Both the position numbers and the translations under genes were made by a program. Below are positions 48,196 through 56,038 of a stretch of DNA of 64,000 nucleotides, piece by piece. Source of the stretch: Tyzzerella sp. Lineage in GTDB: Bacteria; Bacillota; Clostridia; Lachnospirales; Lachnospiraceae. The stretch lies in the NCBI GenBank assembly GCA_017472665.1, contig JAFUOS010000020.1, forward strand, positions 45,107 through 109,106, in the 5' to 3' direction. The first letter of the stretch is position 1, and every line of letters begins with the position of its first letter. The notes under the pieces were generated by a model, which saw nothing but the letters and a program-made list of their open reading frames with translations, had not been told where the DNA came from and ran no database searches.

Positions 48196-50688
48196 ATGAA
48201 AGAGAGAGCGATTCGAGGGACCGTTTTGACCGTCGTGTTTTTTCTCGCACTGACTGTGTTTAGTGCGTATATCAATCGTGGAAATGCAAATATGACCGCT
48301 GACATGGGCTCTGCCACACTTCCGACAATTTCGTTTCAAGCAGGGGAACAAGAGATTAATTTGCTTGCGGGTCATATGAATGAGATGGAGCCATGGGCGG
48401 TGCGCGATACCATTACACCATTGGATGACAAAGGCGTTTTGAAGGTGAATGTACAGCCTTACGATCAGAAGATTTCAAAAATGACCTGTCAGGTTTACAC
48501 TTTAGACGGAAAAGAAAAGTTACATGAAAAAACGGAAAAAGATGTAGGGCAGGAAGTGGAAATTCAGATGGGAGACCATTTGGAGAAGAATCAGGAAGCA
48601 TTTTTGAAAATCAAATTATTCCTCGATGGGGATAAGGAGATTTATTACTATACAAGGGTGATACCAGCGGATAGTCTGTATTTTTCAGAGTGTGTGGAAT
48701 ATGTGAATACGCTTCATACTAACATGCTGACTAACACAAATACAGATGATATTAAAAAGGTAATGGAGTCGAACGAAAAGGGAGACAATACGACCCTGCA
48801 GCATGTGAATATCTATTCCGATTTGGAACATTCTACATGGGGCGATTTAAAACCAGAAGTTGTTGGAGATGTTAGTTGGAATATCCAGGAAACAAAAGAA
48901 GCTTACACTTCTGTAAAACTGAGCTATCGTGTAAAATGTGCTGGGGATAATAACGATGAGGAAATTTATCTGGTAAAGGAATTTTTCCGAGTGCGTTACG
49001 TAAATGGGAAACTTTATCTGCTGACTTATGACAGAACTTTAGAGGAAGTGTTCGATGGTTCCAAAGTTGTTTTGACAGGCAAGGGCATTAATCTGGGATT
49101 TGCTGCGGAGGATACGCAGTATAAGGCGAACCAAGAGGGTACGATTGTTGCGTTTGTGCAGGCAAATGAGCTTTGGAGCTACAATAAAGAAGAGGATGAG
49201 TTTGCATTAGTATTTAGTTTTGCAGATTCAGAAAAAGAGGATGTTCGAAATCGGTTCGATAAGCATTCTCTGAAAATATTGTCCATGGAAGAAAATGGAA
49301 ATGTGACGTTTGCAGTGTATGGTTATATGAATCGAGGAACTCACGAGGGGAAATCGGGAGCTGCGATTTATTATTTTAATCTTGGCAAGAATGTAGTGGA
49401 AGAGAAAGCATTTATTCCAAGCAATCAGTCGCATATTATGATTGAGAAAGAGTTTGGAGGTCTGGCATATTACAGTGACGATACAAATGTGCTGTATGTG
49501 ATGTTGGAAGGTACTCTTTCGAAATTGGATTTGGAAACGAACGAGAAAACGGTTCTTTTGGAGGCATTAGAGGAAAGCCAGTATGTTTCTTCTGCAGACG
49601 GACATTTAATGGCATATCAGAATCAGGAGAACCCTGGGGAAGCGGTTGTGCTGGACTTTGCGAGTGGAGAGCAGCAGACGATACAAGTGGCAGGTGGTGA
49701 AGTAATCTGTCCGTTGGGCTTTGTGATGGGCGACTTTGTATATGGAGTAGCGAGAGCGGAGGATGCTGGACAGACAGCAGCGGGAAAATCGGTGCTTGGA
49801 ATGTATAAGCTGGAAATCCGAGATTCAAAAAATGAAGTCGTGAAAACTTATCAGGTAGATGGAAGCTATGTTTTAAGTGTAAAAATGGAATCAAACATGA
49901 TCAAGCTGAATCGTGCGACGAAGAATGGAAGTGTTTATTCGGAGATTGCACAGGATTATATTACCAACAATGAGGAGAAAACGAGCAGTATTTCTCTGAA
50001 ATCTTTTTGGTCAGATTTGAAAGAGACACAGTATCGTTTGGTTTTTGACAGTGGGATTGATAATAAGAAGGCAAAGGTGTTAAAACCGAAGCAGGTGCTG
50101 TTTGAGCAGATCGCTACATTGGAGGCTGAAGACAATACTCAGAAAGCGTGGTACAGCGCATATGGACTGGGCGAAATTGTTGATGTTTACGAGGAAGCCG
50201 GTGAGGCAGTGCAGGCGGCGAAAACGGTATCCGGCGTAGTGATTTCACCAGACCAGAATTATGTCTGGGAAGATGGAAATCGAGTGTCATGGTATCGCAA
50301 CTTTGAGATGGGTGCATTTGCAGCGAATGCGGGAGAATCGACGCTTGCGGCAAGTATACGGGCTGTGTTAGCTTACGAAGGAGCTTCGGTTGATGTGAGC
50401 AGTGAACTGCAGACCAAAACTGTGTTGGAAGTACTGGATGCAAATTGCGGAGGTGAGGCTGTACGTTTTCAAGGTTGTTCGGCGGCAGATATGAGATATT
50501 TAATTGATAAAGGAACGCCGGTGATTGCGATGACAGGTGGCTCTAGTGCGATTGTGCTGATTGGATATGATGCAAAGACGGTGACTTATATTGACCCAAG
50601 TAGTGGGGGCATCAGAAGTGGCAGTATCGAGGCAGTGGATGCCATGACAAGTGGTAGTGGAAATACGTTTTTGGGATATGTGAAGTGA
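48196..50688 (+). CDS. Membrane-anchored extracytoplasmic protein with C39-like pseudopeptidase domain
   Basis: 830 residues. An uncleaved N-terminal signal anchor (about 8-28) is followed by a beta-rich region with propeller-like repeats (about 300-600). The C-terminal ~140 residues resemble a C39-type papain-like fold: AGESTLAASIRAVLAYEG, DMRYLIDKGTPVIAM, AIVLIGYDAKTVTYIDPSSG. The usual catalytic Cys (in xCGPxxxxM) is replaced (AGESTL), and the His expected before VVxIGYD is Ser (SSAIVLIGYD), so it is probably inactive. I know no function. Confidence 0.6.
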   Translation: MKERAIRGTVLTVVFFLALTVFSAYINRGNANMTADMGSATLPTISFQAGEQEINLLAGHMNEMEPWAVRDTITPLDDKGVLKVNVQPYDQKISKMTCQVYTLDGKEKLHEKTEKDVGQEVEIQMGDHLEKNQEAFLKIKLFLDGDKEIYYYTRVIPADSLYFSECVEYVNTLHTNMLTNTNTDDIKKVMESNEKGDNTTLQHVNIYSDLEHSTWGDLKPEVVGDVSWNIQETKEAYTSVKLSYRVKCAGDNNDEEIYLVKEFFRVRYVNGKLYLLTYDRTLEEVFDGSKVVLTGKGINLGFAAEDTQYKANQEGTIVAFVQANELWSYNKEEDEFALVFSFADSEKEDVRNRFDKHSLKILSMEENGNVTFAVYGYMNRGTHEGKSGAAIYYFNLGKNVVEEKAFIPSNQSHIMIEKEFGGLAYYSDDTNVLYVMLEGTLSKLDLETNEKTVLLEALEESQYVSSADGHLMAYQNQENPGEAVVLDFASGEQQTIQVAGGEVICPLGFVMGDFVYGVARAEDAGQTAAGKSVLGMYKLEIRDSKNEVVKTYQVDGSYVLSVKMESNMIKLNRATKNGSVYSEIAQDYITNNEEKTSSISLKSFWSDLKETQYRLVFDSGIDNKKAKVLKPKQVLFEQIATLEAEDNTQKAWYSAYGLGEIVDVYEEAGEAVQAAKTVSGVVISPDQNYVWEDGNRVSWYRNFEMGAFAANAGESTLAASIRAVLAYEGASVDVSSELQTKTVLEVLDANCGGEAVRFQGCSAADMRYLIDKGTPVIAMTGGSSAIVLIGYDAKTVTYIDPSSGGIRSGSIEAVDAMTSGSGNTFLGYVK

Positions 50689-50703
50689 TTTTAGATGAAC
50701 AGT

Positions 50704-50766
50704 TGCTATATAGCTAAAAATCCTCCTGTTATACCCCGATTTCAAGATGAATCCAGGGTATAATGG
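50704..50766 (+). repeat. Dispersed non-coding element, partial copy 4
   Basis: GCTATATAGC...TTATACCCCGATTTC...ATCCAGGGTATAATGG reproduces only the first hairpin block of copies 1-3. It begins 16 bases after the stop of the 830-residue gene. Confidence 0.55.
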
Positions 50767-50872
50767 AGACGGAGATTTTCTTGCAGTTCTTTCGCAGGGG
50801 AAGCTGATGAGGTATGGGATTTCGGAGGAAATTTCTGAGAGTGGAGGGCAGTATTATTATATGAATAGGTAA
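50764..50872 (+). pseudogene. Possible 3' gene fragment
   Basis: An open frame without a start reads NGDGDFLAVLSQGKLMRYGI then SEEISESGGQYYYMNR and a stop, directly before a terminator. The composition looks protein-like, as if the end of a former gene lies downstream of the partial repeat element. No family recognised. Confidence 0.3.
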
Positions 50873-50907
50873 AAATGTTCTCTGGGTTTTCTAGAGAACA
50901 TTTTCAT
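50873..50907 (+). terminator. Rho-independent terminator
   Basis: AAAATGTTCTCT ... AGAGAACATTTT followed by CATTTTG. It closes the unit before the sigma-factor operon. Confidence 0.8.
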
Positions 50908-50921
50908 TTTGTAAAATAAAT

Positions 50922-50951
50922 TTGACCAAATCCTTTTTTGAACTGTATATA
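50922..50951 (+). promoter_or_regulatory. Candidate promoter of the ECF sigma operon
   Basis: TTGACC (50922-50927), 18-bp spacer, TATATA (50946-50951). Other -35 choices (TTGAAC at 50939) are possible, so autoregulation by the ECF factor cannot be judged. Confidence 0.45.
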
Positions 50952-50971
50952 TAGTGAAAGGAGGAATTCAA

Positions 50972-51463
50972 ATGGAATCCAATTTGAGCGCTCAGGAGTT
51001 TTTGGAAATTTATCAAAAATATAAAAATTTATTATATAGAATTGCTTTTACTTATGTAAAGAACAGCGAGGACGTAGAAGATATTTTGCAGGAAACATTT
51101 ATCAGACGTCTATATAAAGCCCCTGCTTTTGAACAAGAGGAACACGAAAAACGGTGGCTCATAAAAGTGACGGTAAATCTGTGCAAAAATCATGTAAAAT
51201 CCTTTTGGCAGCAAAACAAATCCAATGTAGAGGAATCGGAAGAAGGACTAGGAATTTCGCATTGGGATTTGGACAGTGAAGAGAAACGTGTTTTTTCAGA
51301 AGTAATGGCATTACCGACCAAACAACGAATCGTGATTTATCTTCATTATTATGAAGGATATTCATGTAAAGAGATTGCAGACATCACGAAAAGCGGCGAG
51401 TCTGCAGTTAAAATGCAACTGAAAAAAGGAAGAGAATTGTTGAAGAAAAATATGGAGGATTAA
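50972..51463 (+). CDS. RNA polymerase sigma factor, ECF-type sigma-70 family
   Basis: 163 residues. Region 2 (YRIAFTYVKNSEDVEDILQETF) and region 4 (LPTKQRIVIYLHYYEGYSCKEIA followed by a helix-turn-helix ending MQLKKGRELLKK) are clear. Start 50972 follows AAAGGAGG; a GTG at 50954 precedes that site. The next gene starts 5 bases after the stop and is the likely anti-sigma partner. Confidence 0.92.
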   Translation: MESNLSAQEFLEIYQKYKNLLYRIAFTYVKNSEDVEDILQETFIRRLYKAPAFEQEEHEKRWLIKVTVNLCKNHVKSFWQQNKSNVEESEEGLGISHWDLDSEEKRVFSEVMALPTKQRIVIYLHYYEGYSCKEIADITKSGESAVKMQLKKGRELLKKNMED

Positions 51464-51467
51464 TCGC

Positions 51468-52364
51468 ATGAAAATGGATACATATAAATCGATGTGTGAA
51501 AAGATGAAGACTTCAGAAGAGATGGATGGGCGAATTCAGGAAAATGTGATGAACTATAGCGCTCGAAAGGGGAAAATAAATTATATTTATTATGCATACA
51601 GAATAGCTGCAGCAGTAGCTGTACTCATGATTATGTTACAGGTGCAGCCAGTTCGGGCAGCTATAAATAATGTGATTTCACATTTCACAAATCAATTTGA
51701 AATAGTATGGAAGGATAAAGAGTCGACTGTGGTAGAGATGCAAGGAGATTATCTGGAAATCAGCCCAAAGGCGAAAAAGAAAGAGTGTAAAATGGATTCG
51801 CTCTCACAAATCAGCAAACAAATCGGAATCAATTTGCTGGAATCCGCAGAGGCTTATGAAATAAAAAACTGCATTTCCTATTATCCATATGTTTCTGACA
51901 GTGGAGCATTGAATGGTATTATGCTAATTGACCATTGTTATGCAATGGGAGATTTAAAGAATGTAAAAATGAAAACTAGCGCAGATATTTCAAGAGGTTC
52001 AAGTGTCTCTTACGAGAAAGGTGAAAAGTACAGCAGCCCAATCATTATGCAGATTACGATAAGAAGTAATCAGAGCGACCAAGTTGATTATGACAATCAT
52101 GAGCTGGAGTATGCGGGTGCAAACTGGAATCTGACAGAAGGAGATGGAATCTCAGACATTAATATACGGGAAGTCGAAGGACTGGGCATAAATGCAGTGA
52201 TGTTTACCGTAGAGTCATCGGGACCGATAGAATGGTATTCGGAAGGCATTGAAGAGAACGAAACATTTACGACGGCAATGTTCATTTATGAAGGGATTGA
52301 ATATATTTACAATGGCGCAGTTTCGCAGGATACGATGGTGGAGTTTTTAAATACTCTAAAATAA
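51468..52364 (+). CDS. Membrane-anchored DUF4179-like protein, probable anti-sigma factor
   Basis: 298 residues. A short cytoplasmic N-terminus (about 1-42), one membrane helix (about 43-62, YRIAAAVAVLMIMLQV) and an extracellular domain of ~230 residues. Genes of this shape directly after an ECF sigma factor usually encode the cognate anti-sigma/sensor in Firmicutes. The family resemblance (DUF4179/DUF4367-like) is by layout, not by a strong motif. Confidence 0.65.
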   Translation: MKMDTYKSMCEKMKTSEEMDGRIQENVMNYSARKGKINYIYYAYRIAAAVAVLMIMLQVQPVRAAINNVISHFTNQFEIVWKDKESTVVEMQGDYLEISPKAKKKECKMDSLSQISKQIGINLLESAEAYEIKNCISYYPYVSDSGALNGIMLIDHCYAMGDLKNVKMKTSADISRGSSVSYEKGEKYSSPIIMQITIRSNQSDQVDYDNHELEYAGANWNLTEGDGISDINIREVEGLGINAVMFTVESSGPIEWYSEGIEENETFTTAMFIYEGIEYIYNGAVSQDTMVEFLNTLK

Positions 52365-52380
52365 GTTGGGGAGGAGCTCA

Positions 52381-52458
52381 ATGGAAAAAAGAAAAATATG
52401 GTCTATATTACTCAGTCTGTTATTAGTACTGAGTGGGTGCGGCACAAAAGAAGCCTAA
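52381..52458 (+). pseudogene. Truncated lipoprotein gene (signal peptide only)
   Basis: An ATG with GGGGAGGAG upstream encodes 25 residues: a basic start, hydrophobic LLSLLLVLSGC (a perfect lipobox) and GTKEA, then a TAA. Only the signal peptide and six following residues remain, so this is the 5' stub of a lipoprotein gene that followed the anti-sigma gene in the operon. Confidence 0.7.
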
Positions 52459-52479
52459 ATATAATTTTTTTCAACAAGA

Positions 52480-52632
52480 ATGCTAGTAAGGTATGATGAA
52501 GATGGATGCTTATATTTATATGATTTTGTTAGAACAAAAAAGAAACGAGCAAGCCGCTTGAGCAATAGCTGTACGGTAGTAAACTTCGTTTCCATGAATG
52601 ATGATAGTACATTTCGAGAGTCATGTCAATAG
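52480..52632 (+). other. Unassigned 50-codon frame, possible decayed gene
   Basis: ATG at 52480, no ribosome site. The peptide (MLVRYDEDGCLYLYDFVRTK...) looks coding-like at first and could be the displaced remainder of the truncated lipoprotein gene. I cannot place it in a family. The ~230 bases between the lipoprotein stub and the thioesterase hold nothing else. Confidence 0.2.
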
Positions 52633-52694
52633 AAAGATATGCCAGTGTACCGAAGAATGCTAAAAAGAGTATAACGACAATGGAGGTAATGATA

Positions 52695-53114
52695 ATGAAA
52701 AATTATACACATTCTGTTCAGTATTATGAAACAGACCGAATGGGAATCACTCATCACTCAAATTATATCAGGTGGATGGAAGAAGCAAGAATCGATTTCT
52801 TGAGACAAATAGGATGGAACTATGAAAAACTCGAAAGTTTAGGGATTATATCACCTGTTACAGAAGTGAATTGTAAATATAAAGCAAGCACCACATTTTC
52901 AGATGAAGTGTCGATTACCGTATCAGTTGAAGAATTTAAAGGTGTACGGTTGAAACTTCGTTATGCAATGCACAATACGTCAGGGGAATGTGTTTGTGAA
53001 GGAACTTCAGAACATTGCTTCGTTGATAAACAGGGAAAAATCATAAGGCTACATAAGGAATATCCCGAATTTTATCAAACTTTAACATCATTAGTAGAAG
53101 ACAAGCAATCATAA
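52695..53114 (+). CDS. Acyl-CoA thioesterase, 4-hydroxybenzoyl-CoA thioesterase (YbgC/FadM) family
   Basis: 139 residues, hot-dog fold. YYETDRMGITHHSNYIRWMEEAR is the family signature, with the catalytic Asp in the TDRMG loop. Hydrolyses acyl-CoA or acyl-ACP thioesters; substrate unknown. Start 52695 has GGAGG 8 bases upstream; an in-frame ATG at 52623 is less well placed. Confidence 0.9.
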   Translation: MKNYTHSVQYYETDRMGITHHSNYIRWMEEARIDFLRQIGWNYEKLESLGIISPVTEVNCKYKASTTFSDEVSITVSVEEFKGVRLKLRYAMHNTSGECVCEGTSEHCFVDKQGKIIRLHKEYPEFYQTLTSLVEDKQS

Positions 53115-53148
53115 AAATCGACAGGGTTTTGTTTCCCTGTCGATTTTA
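53113..53148. terminator. Bidirectional terminator between convergent genes
   Basis: AAAATCGACAGGG / CCCTGTCGATTTT stem with A-run and T-run, serving the thioesterase (+) and the E2-like acyltransferase (-). Confidence 0.88.
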
Positions 53149-54006
53149 TTAATCTATATCTTCTACTTTTTTCTCAAGTGGTTTTTCCAAAACCGCCGGA
53201 TTGCGCATAATCTTACGAAATTCCCGCAAGGCCAGCGCATAATACAGTCCATCACAAAAACGCTCATCCGAAACCAAACTAAATCCCATATGTTTCTGAA
53301 TAACCACTTCTCCTTTTTCAACTACAGGAACATTCTTTTCTTTTCCCATTGCGAAGAAGAGTCCGTTTGTACCAAATTCACATGTGTGATGGTATACATG
53401 ATTAATTCCTAGTGATTTCAGGTTCGTTATATAGAATGATGTATGGAATGGACTAAATTCAATAATTGATTTTGGAAGCATATTGTGCCGGTCCATCCAC
53501 ATCAACACGGATGCAACAAGGTTTAAAATACAACTTGGCATTGCAGTGAAGAAGCGTACCAGTTTATCAGTATCGTTTTCTTCTGTTCGAAGCACTGTTT
53601 CCTTGCGAATCGCCTCGCTGATTGCCTCAGCAATTTCCAAAATAGTTTCAGTACCTTCAAAGCAAAGTTTAATTGTAGTATCCGGAGAATCAATATGTAA
53701 TTCTGGATGGATGGTGAAACTTACCCAAATCTTTGGTCTTGCATAGATTTTTCCATTCATGACGAAACGATTTAGTCTTGGTTTGAGTGCCAGCATACGA
53801 ACAACTCCGGCAATAAAAATATGCATGTATCCAAGTTTGATTCCTTGTTCCGCTTTTTCTTTTATGTACTTATCCCATGCTTCACAATTAATTGTGTCCT
53901 CGTACATTGTCATGGAATCATAACGTTTTTTCATCAAGAATCCAGTAATGAGCTGCGTAGGGTCAACCTTGTGAAGTCTGCGTCCATCAGGTCTTTTACC
54001 AAACAT
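53149..54006 (-). CDS. Stand-alone E2-like (CAT-fold) acyltransferase homologue lacking the catalytic His
   Basis: 285 residues, similar throughout to the catalytic domain of 2-oxo-acid dehydrogenase E2 subunits (chloramphenicol-acetyltransferase fold), but without lipoyl or E3-binding domains. The C-terminal active-site motif, normally DHRxxDG, reads DERFCDG here, so the general-base His is Glu. FYITNLKSLGI matches the substrate-side strand of E2. No E1/E3 genes are near. Probably not a dehydrogenase component; function unknown. Confidence 0.72.
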   Translation of the reverse strand: MFGKRPDGRRLHKVDPTQLITGFLMKKRYDSMTMYEDTINCEAWDKYIKEKAEQGIKLGYMHIFIAGVVRMLALKPRLNRFVMNGKIYARPKIWVSFTIHPELHIDSPDTTIKLCFEGTETILEIAEAISEAIRKETVLRTEENDTDKLVRFFTAMPSCILNLVASVLMWMDRHNMLPKSIIEFSPFHTSFYITNLKSLGINHVYHHTCEFGTNGLFFAMGKEKNVPVVEKGEVVIQKHMGFSLVSDERFCDGLYYALALREFRKIMRNPAVLEKPLEKKVEDID

Positions 54007-54213
54007 AAGAACCTCCGTAGTTTGAATATTATAAAATGATTATAAATATTTTATGCTTTCTTAATAATCTTTATTATTGTACACGATTCGACAGGAAATG
54101 ACAAGTTTTTTGTATATGGTCATCAGGTTAAATGGTTGTAAGTGGTAAGTTTTGTGGTACAATGGATATTAGATTTCAATTTGAATACCACGCAGCAAGG
54201 AGACGTAGGGACA

Positions 54214-54975
54214 ATGGAAAAGAAGAAGACAACAATCTTGTTTAAAATAATAAAAGTTCTTGTGCGAATTTTCTATGGCAAAATGGAAGTGGTCGGACTA
54301 GAAAACTTACCGAAGAATCATGCAATTATTGTGGGAAATCACACCCAAATGAATGGCCCTATTGCAGGGGAACTATTCATGCCGGATAATTGTTACATTT
54401 GGTGTGCGGGACAAATGATGAATCTGAAAGAGGTGCCAGATTATGCATTTGCTGATTTCTGGTCGCAGAAACCGAAATGGACACGTCCTTTTTATAAATT
54501 GGCGTCTTACATAATTGCACCCCTCGCCGTTTGCATTTTTAATAATGCGAGAACGATTGCGGTGTATCGTGATATGAGAATCATGTCCACTTTTAAGGAA
54601 ACCCTCAAGATGTTAAAGGATGGCGCAAATATTCTCATATTCCCAGAAAAAGACGAGAAGTACAATAATATTCTATATAAATTTCAAGAGAATTTTATTG
54701 ATGTAGCAAAACTCTATTACAAAAAAGAGGATACTCCACTTACTTTTGTGCCGATGTACATTGCGCCAAAATTAAAGAAAATGTATATCGGAAAAGGCAT
54801 AAATTTTAACGGAGAAAACAGTATTGAGGATGAGAGGAAAAGGATTTGTGATTATTTGTCCAATGAAATCACGGATATTGCACGAAATCTGCCGCTGCAT
54901 ATCGTAATTCCTTACCGAAACATCCCTAAAAAATATTACCTGACCAATAAGGATATCACGGAGGTGCCAAGATGA
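54214..54975 (+). CDS. Lysophospholipid acyltransferase-like protein (PlsC superfamily, divergent)
   Basis: 253 residues. The block AIIVGNHTQMNGP corresponds to motif I (NHxxxxD) of PlsC-type acyltransferases, but the Asp is Gly. ILIFPEKDEKYNN corresponds to motif III (FPEGxR). The enzyme class transfers acyl chains to lysophospholipids at the inner membrane face. Start 54214 fits AAGGAGA. It overlaps the PAP2 gene by four bases (ATGA), so the two act together, most likely in membrane lipid or glycolipid remodelling. Confidence 0.72.
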   Translation: MEKKKTTILFKIIKVLVRIFYGKMEVVGLENLPKNHAIIVGNHTQMNGPIAGELFMPDNCYIWCAGQMMNLKEVPDYAFADFWSQKPKWTRPFYKLASYIIAPLAVCIFNNARTIAVYRDMRIMSTFKETLKMLKDGANILIFPEKDEKYNNILYKFQENFIDVAKLYYKKEDTPLTFVPMYIAPKLKKMYIGKGINFNGENSIEDERKRICDYLSNEITDIARNLPLHIVIPYRNIPKKYYLTNKDITEVPR

Positions 54976-55646
54976 GAAAACCAGTAGTGGATTACAGAAC
55001 TTTCAGACTTTCAAAGATAAATGAGCCGCAATTTAAGCATTTGCAGTATTTGCTCGGATGGATTGGTTATTTTGCGCTTTATTTTTTAACAGAAAACTTA
55101 ATTCCGCATGAAAAGTGTTATCCTGTTCATTGCGGATTGGATGATATTATTCCTTTCTGCGAATACTTTGTGATTCCGTATGTGGGTTGGTATTTGCTGA
55201 TTGTTGGTTCGCTTTTGTATTTTGCACTCTATAACCCGGATAACTTTAAAAATATGATGAAATTTATTATTGTCACGCAGATTGTTGCGATGGCCATTTA
55301 TATTATTTTTCCGAATCGTCAGGATTTAAGACCGGATGAGTTTGTGAGGGATAATATTTTTACGGATATTGTGGGATTGTTGTATACATTTGATACAAGT
55401 ACGAATGTTTGTCCGTCTTTGCATGTGGCGTATTCAGTTGGGATAGCTTCGACTTGGCTGAAGGAAAAGTCGGCGTCAAAAGGATGTAAGACGTTCATTG
55501 GGATTTTCTGCTTTTTAGTATGTATATCGGTTGCGTTTGTGAAACAGCATTCGGTTGTAGATATTTTTGTGGCGATTCCGGTGTGTTTACTTGCGGAGTG
55601 GGTAGCCTTTGGGAAATGTCGAGTTCATAAACGGACGAACAAATAA
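54972..55646 (+). CDS. PAP2-family membrane phosphatase/transferase
   Basis: 224 residues with about five to six membrane helices. Phosphatase motifs: PSLHVAYS (motif II) and KQHSVVDIFVAIP (motif III, His-x3-Asp). The part FPNRQDLRPDEF may supply a degenerate motif I. The layout is like inositol-phosphorylceramide-synthase-type PAP2 proteins, which move head groups or dephosphorylate lipids. Translationally coupled to the upstream acyltransferase. Confidence 0.82.
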   Translation: MRKPVVDYRTFRLSKINEPQFKHLQYLLGWIGYFALYFLTENLIPHEKCYPVHCGLDDIIPFCEYFVIPYVGWYLLIVGSLLYFALYNPDNFKNMMKFIIVTQIVAMAIYIIFPNRQDLRPDEFVRDNIFTDIVGLLYTFDTSTNVCPSLHVAYSVGIASTWLKEKSASKGCKTFIGIFCFLVCISVAFVKQHSVVDIFVAIPVCLLAEWVAFGKCRVHKRTNK

Positions 55647-55705
55647 AAAACGTATTTGAGTTTGCAACACGATTAAGTTGCTAACTCGAGGAGTAACAAT
55701 ATATG

Positions 55706-55786
55706 TGTGGAAACAGTGTGGAAAACTTTGCGGGGTTATCCACACTATTTTTGCATTTATGCACATTTTTTGTTGAGTTATGCACA
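55706..55786 (+). promoter_or_regulatory. Cluster of DnaA boxes with 21-bp phasing
   Basis: TTATCCACA at 55736-55744, TTATGCACA at 55757-55765 and at 55778-55786, all in the same direction and exactly 21 bp apart. TGTGGAAAA (inverse of TTTTCCACA) is at 55717-55725, and a weaker TGTGGAAAC lies 11 bp before it. These fit TTWTNCACA. No dnaA, dnaN or origin-type AT-rich unwinding region is adjacent. The remaining ~250 bases to the next gene hold nothing recognisable. Confidence 0.65.
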
Positions 55787-56038
55787 TTTTTGGGATTGTC
55801 TACGCAGGTGGACGAATGGTACAATACTTATACCAACCAATTATGATTTTATTTAAAATCATTCAAAGAGCTCTTAATTTATATGTTGGGAAAACCTATC
55901 TGATTTCAAGGCGTTTCCGCCAAGAGATTCAATTTTTATGAAAATCGAATAAAGGAAGTACTGCATAAGGACATAAAAATTTCTGATTTTATGTTGTGAT
56001 GCAGCAATAGGCTGTGATATTATGAAAGGAGAAAAGGC

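Noticed and set aside
55706-55786. Chromosomal replication origin
   Set aside because: DnaA boxes are present but there is no dnaA, dnaN, rpmH or recF nearby and no clear unwinding element; called a DnaA-box cluster instead.
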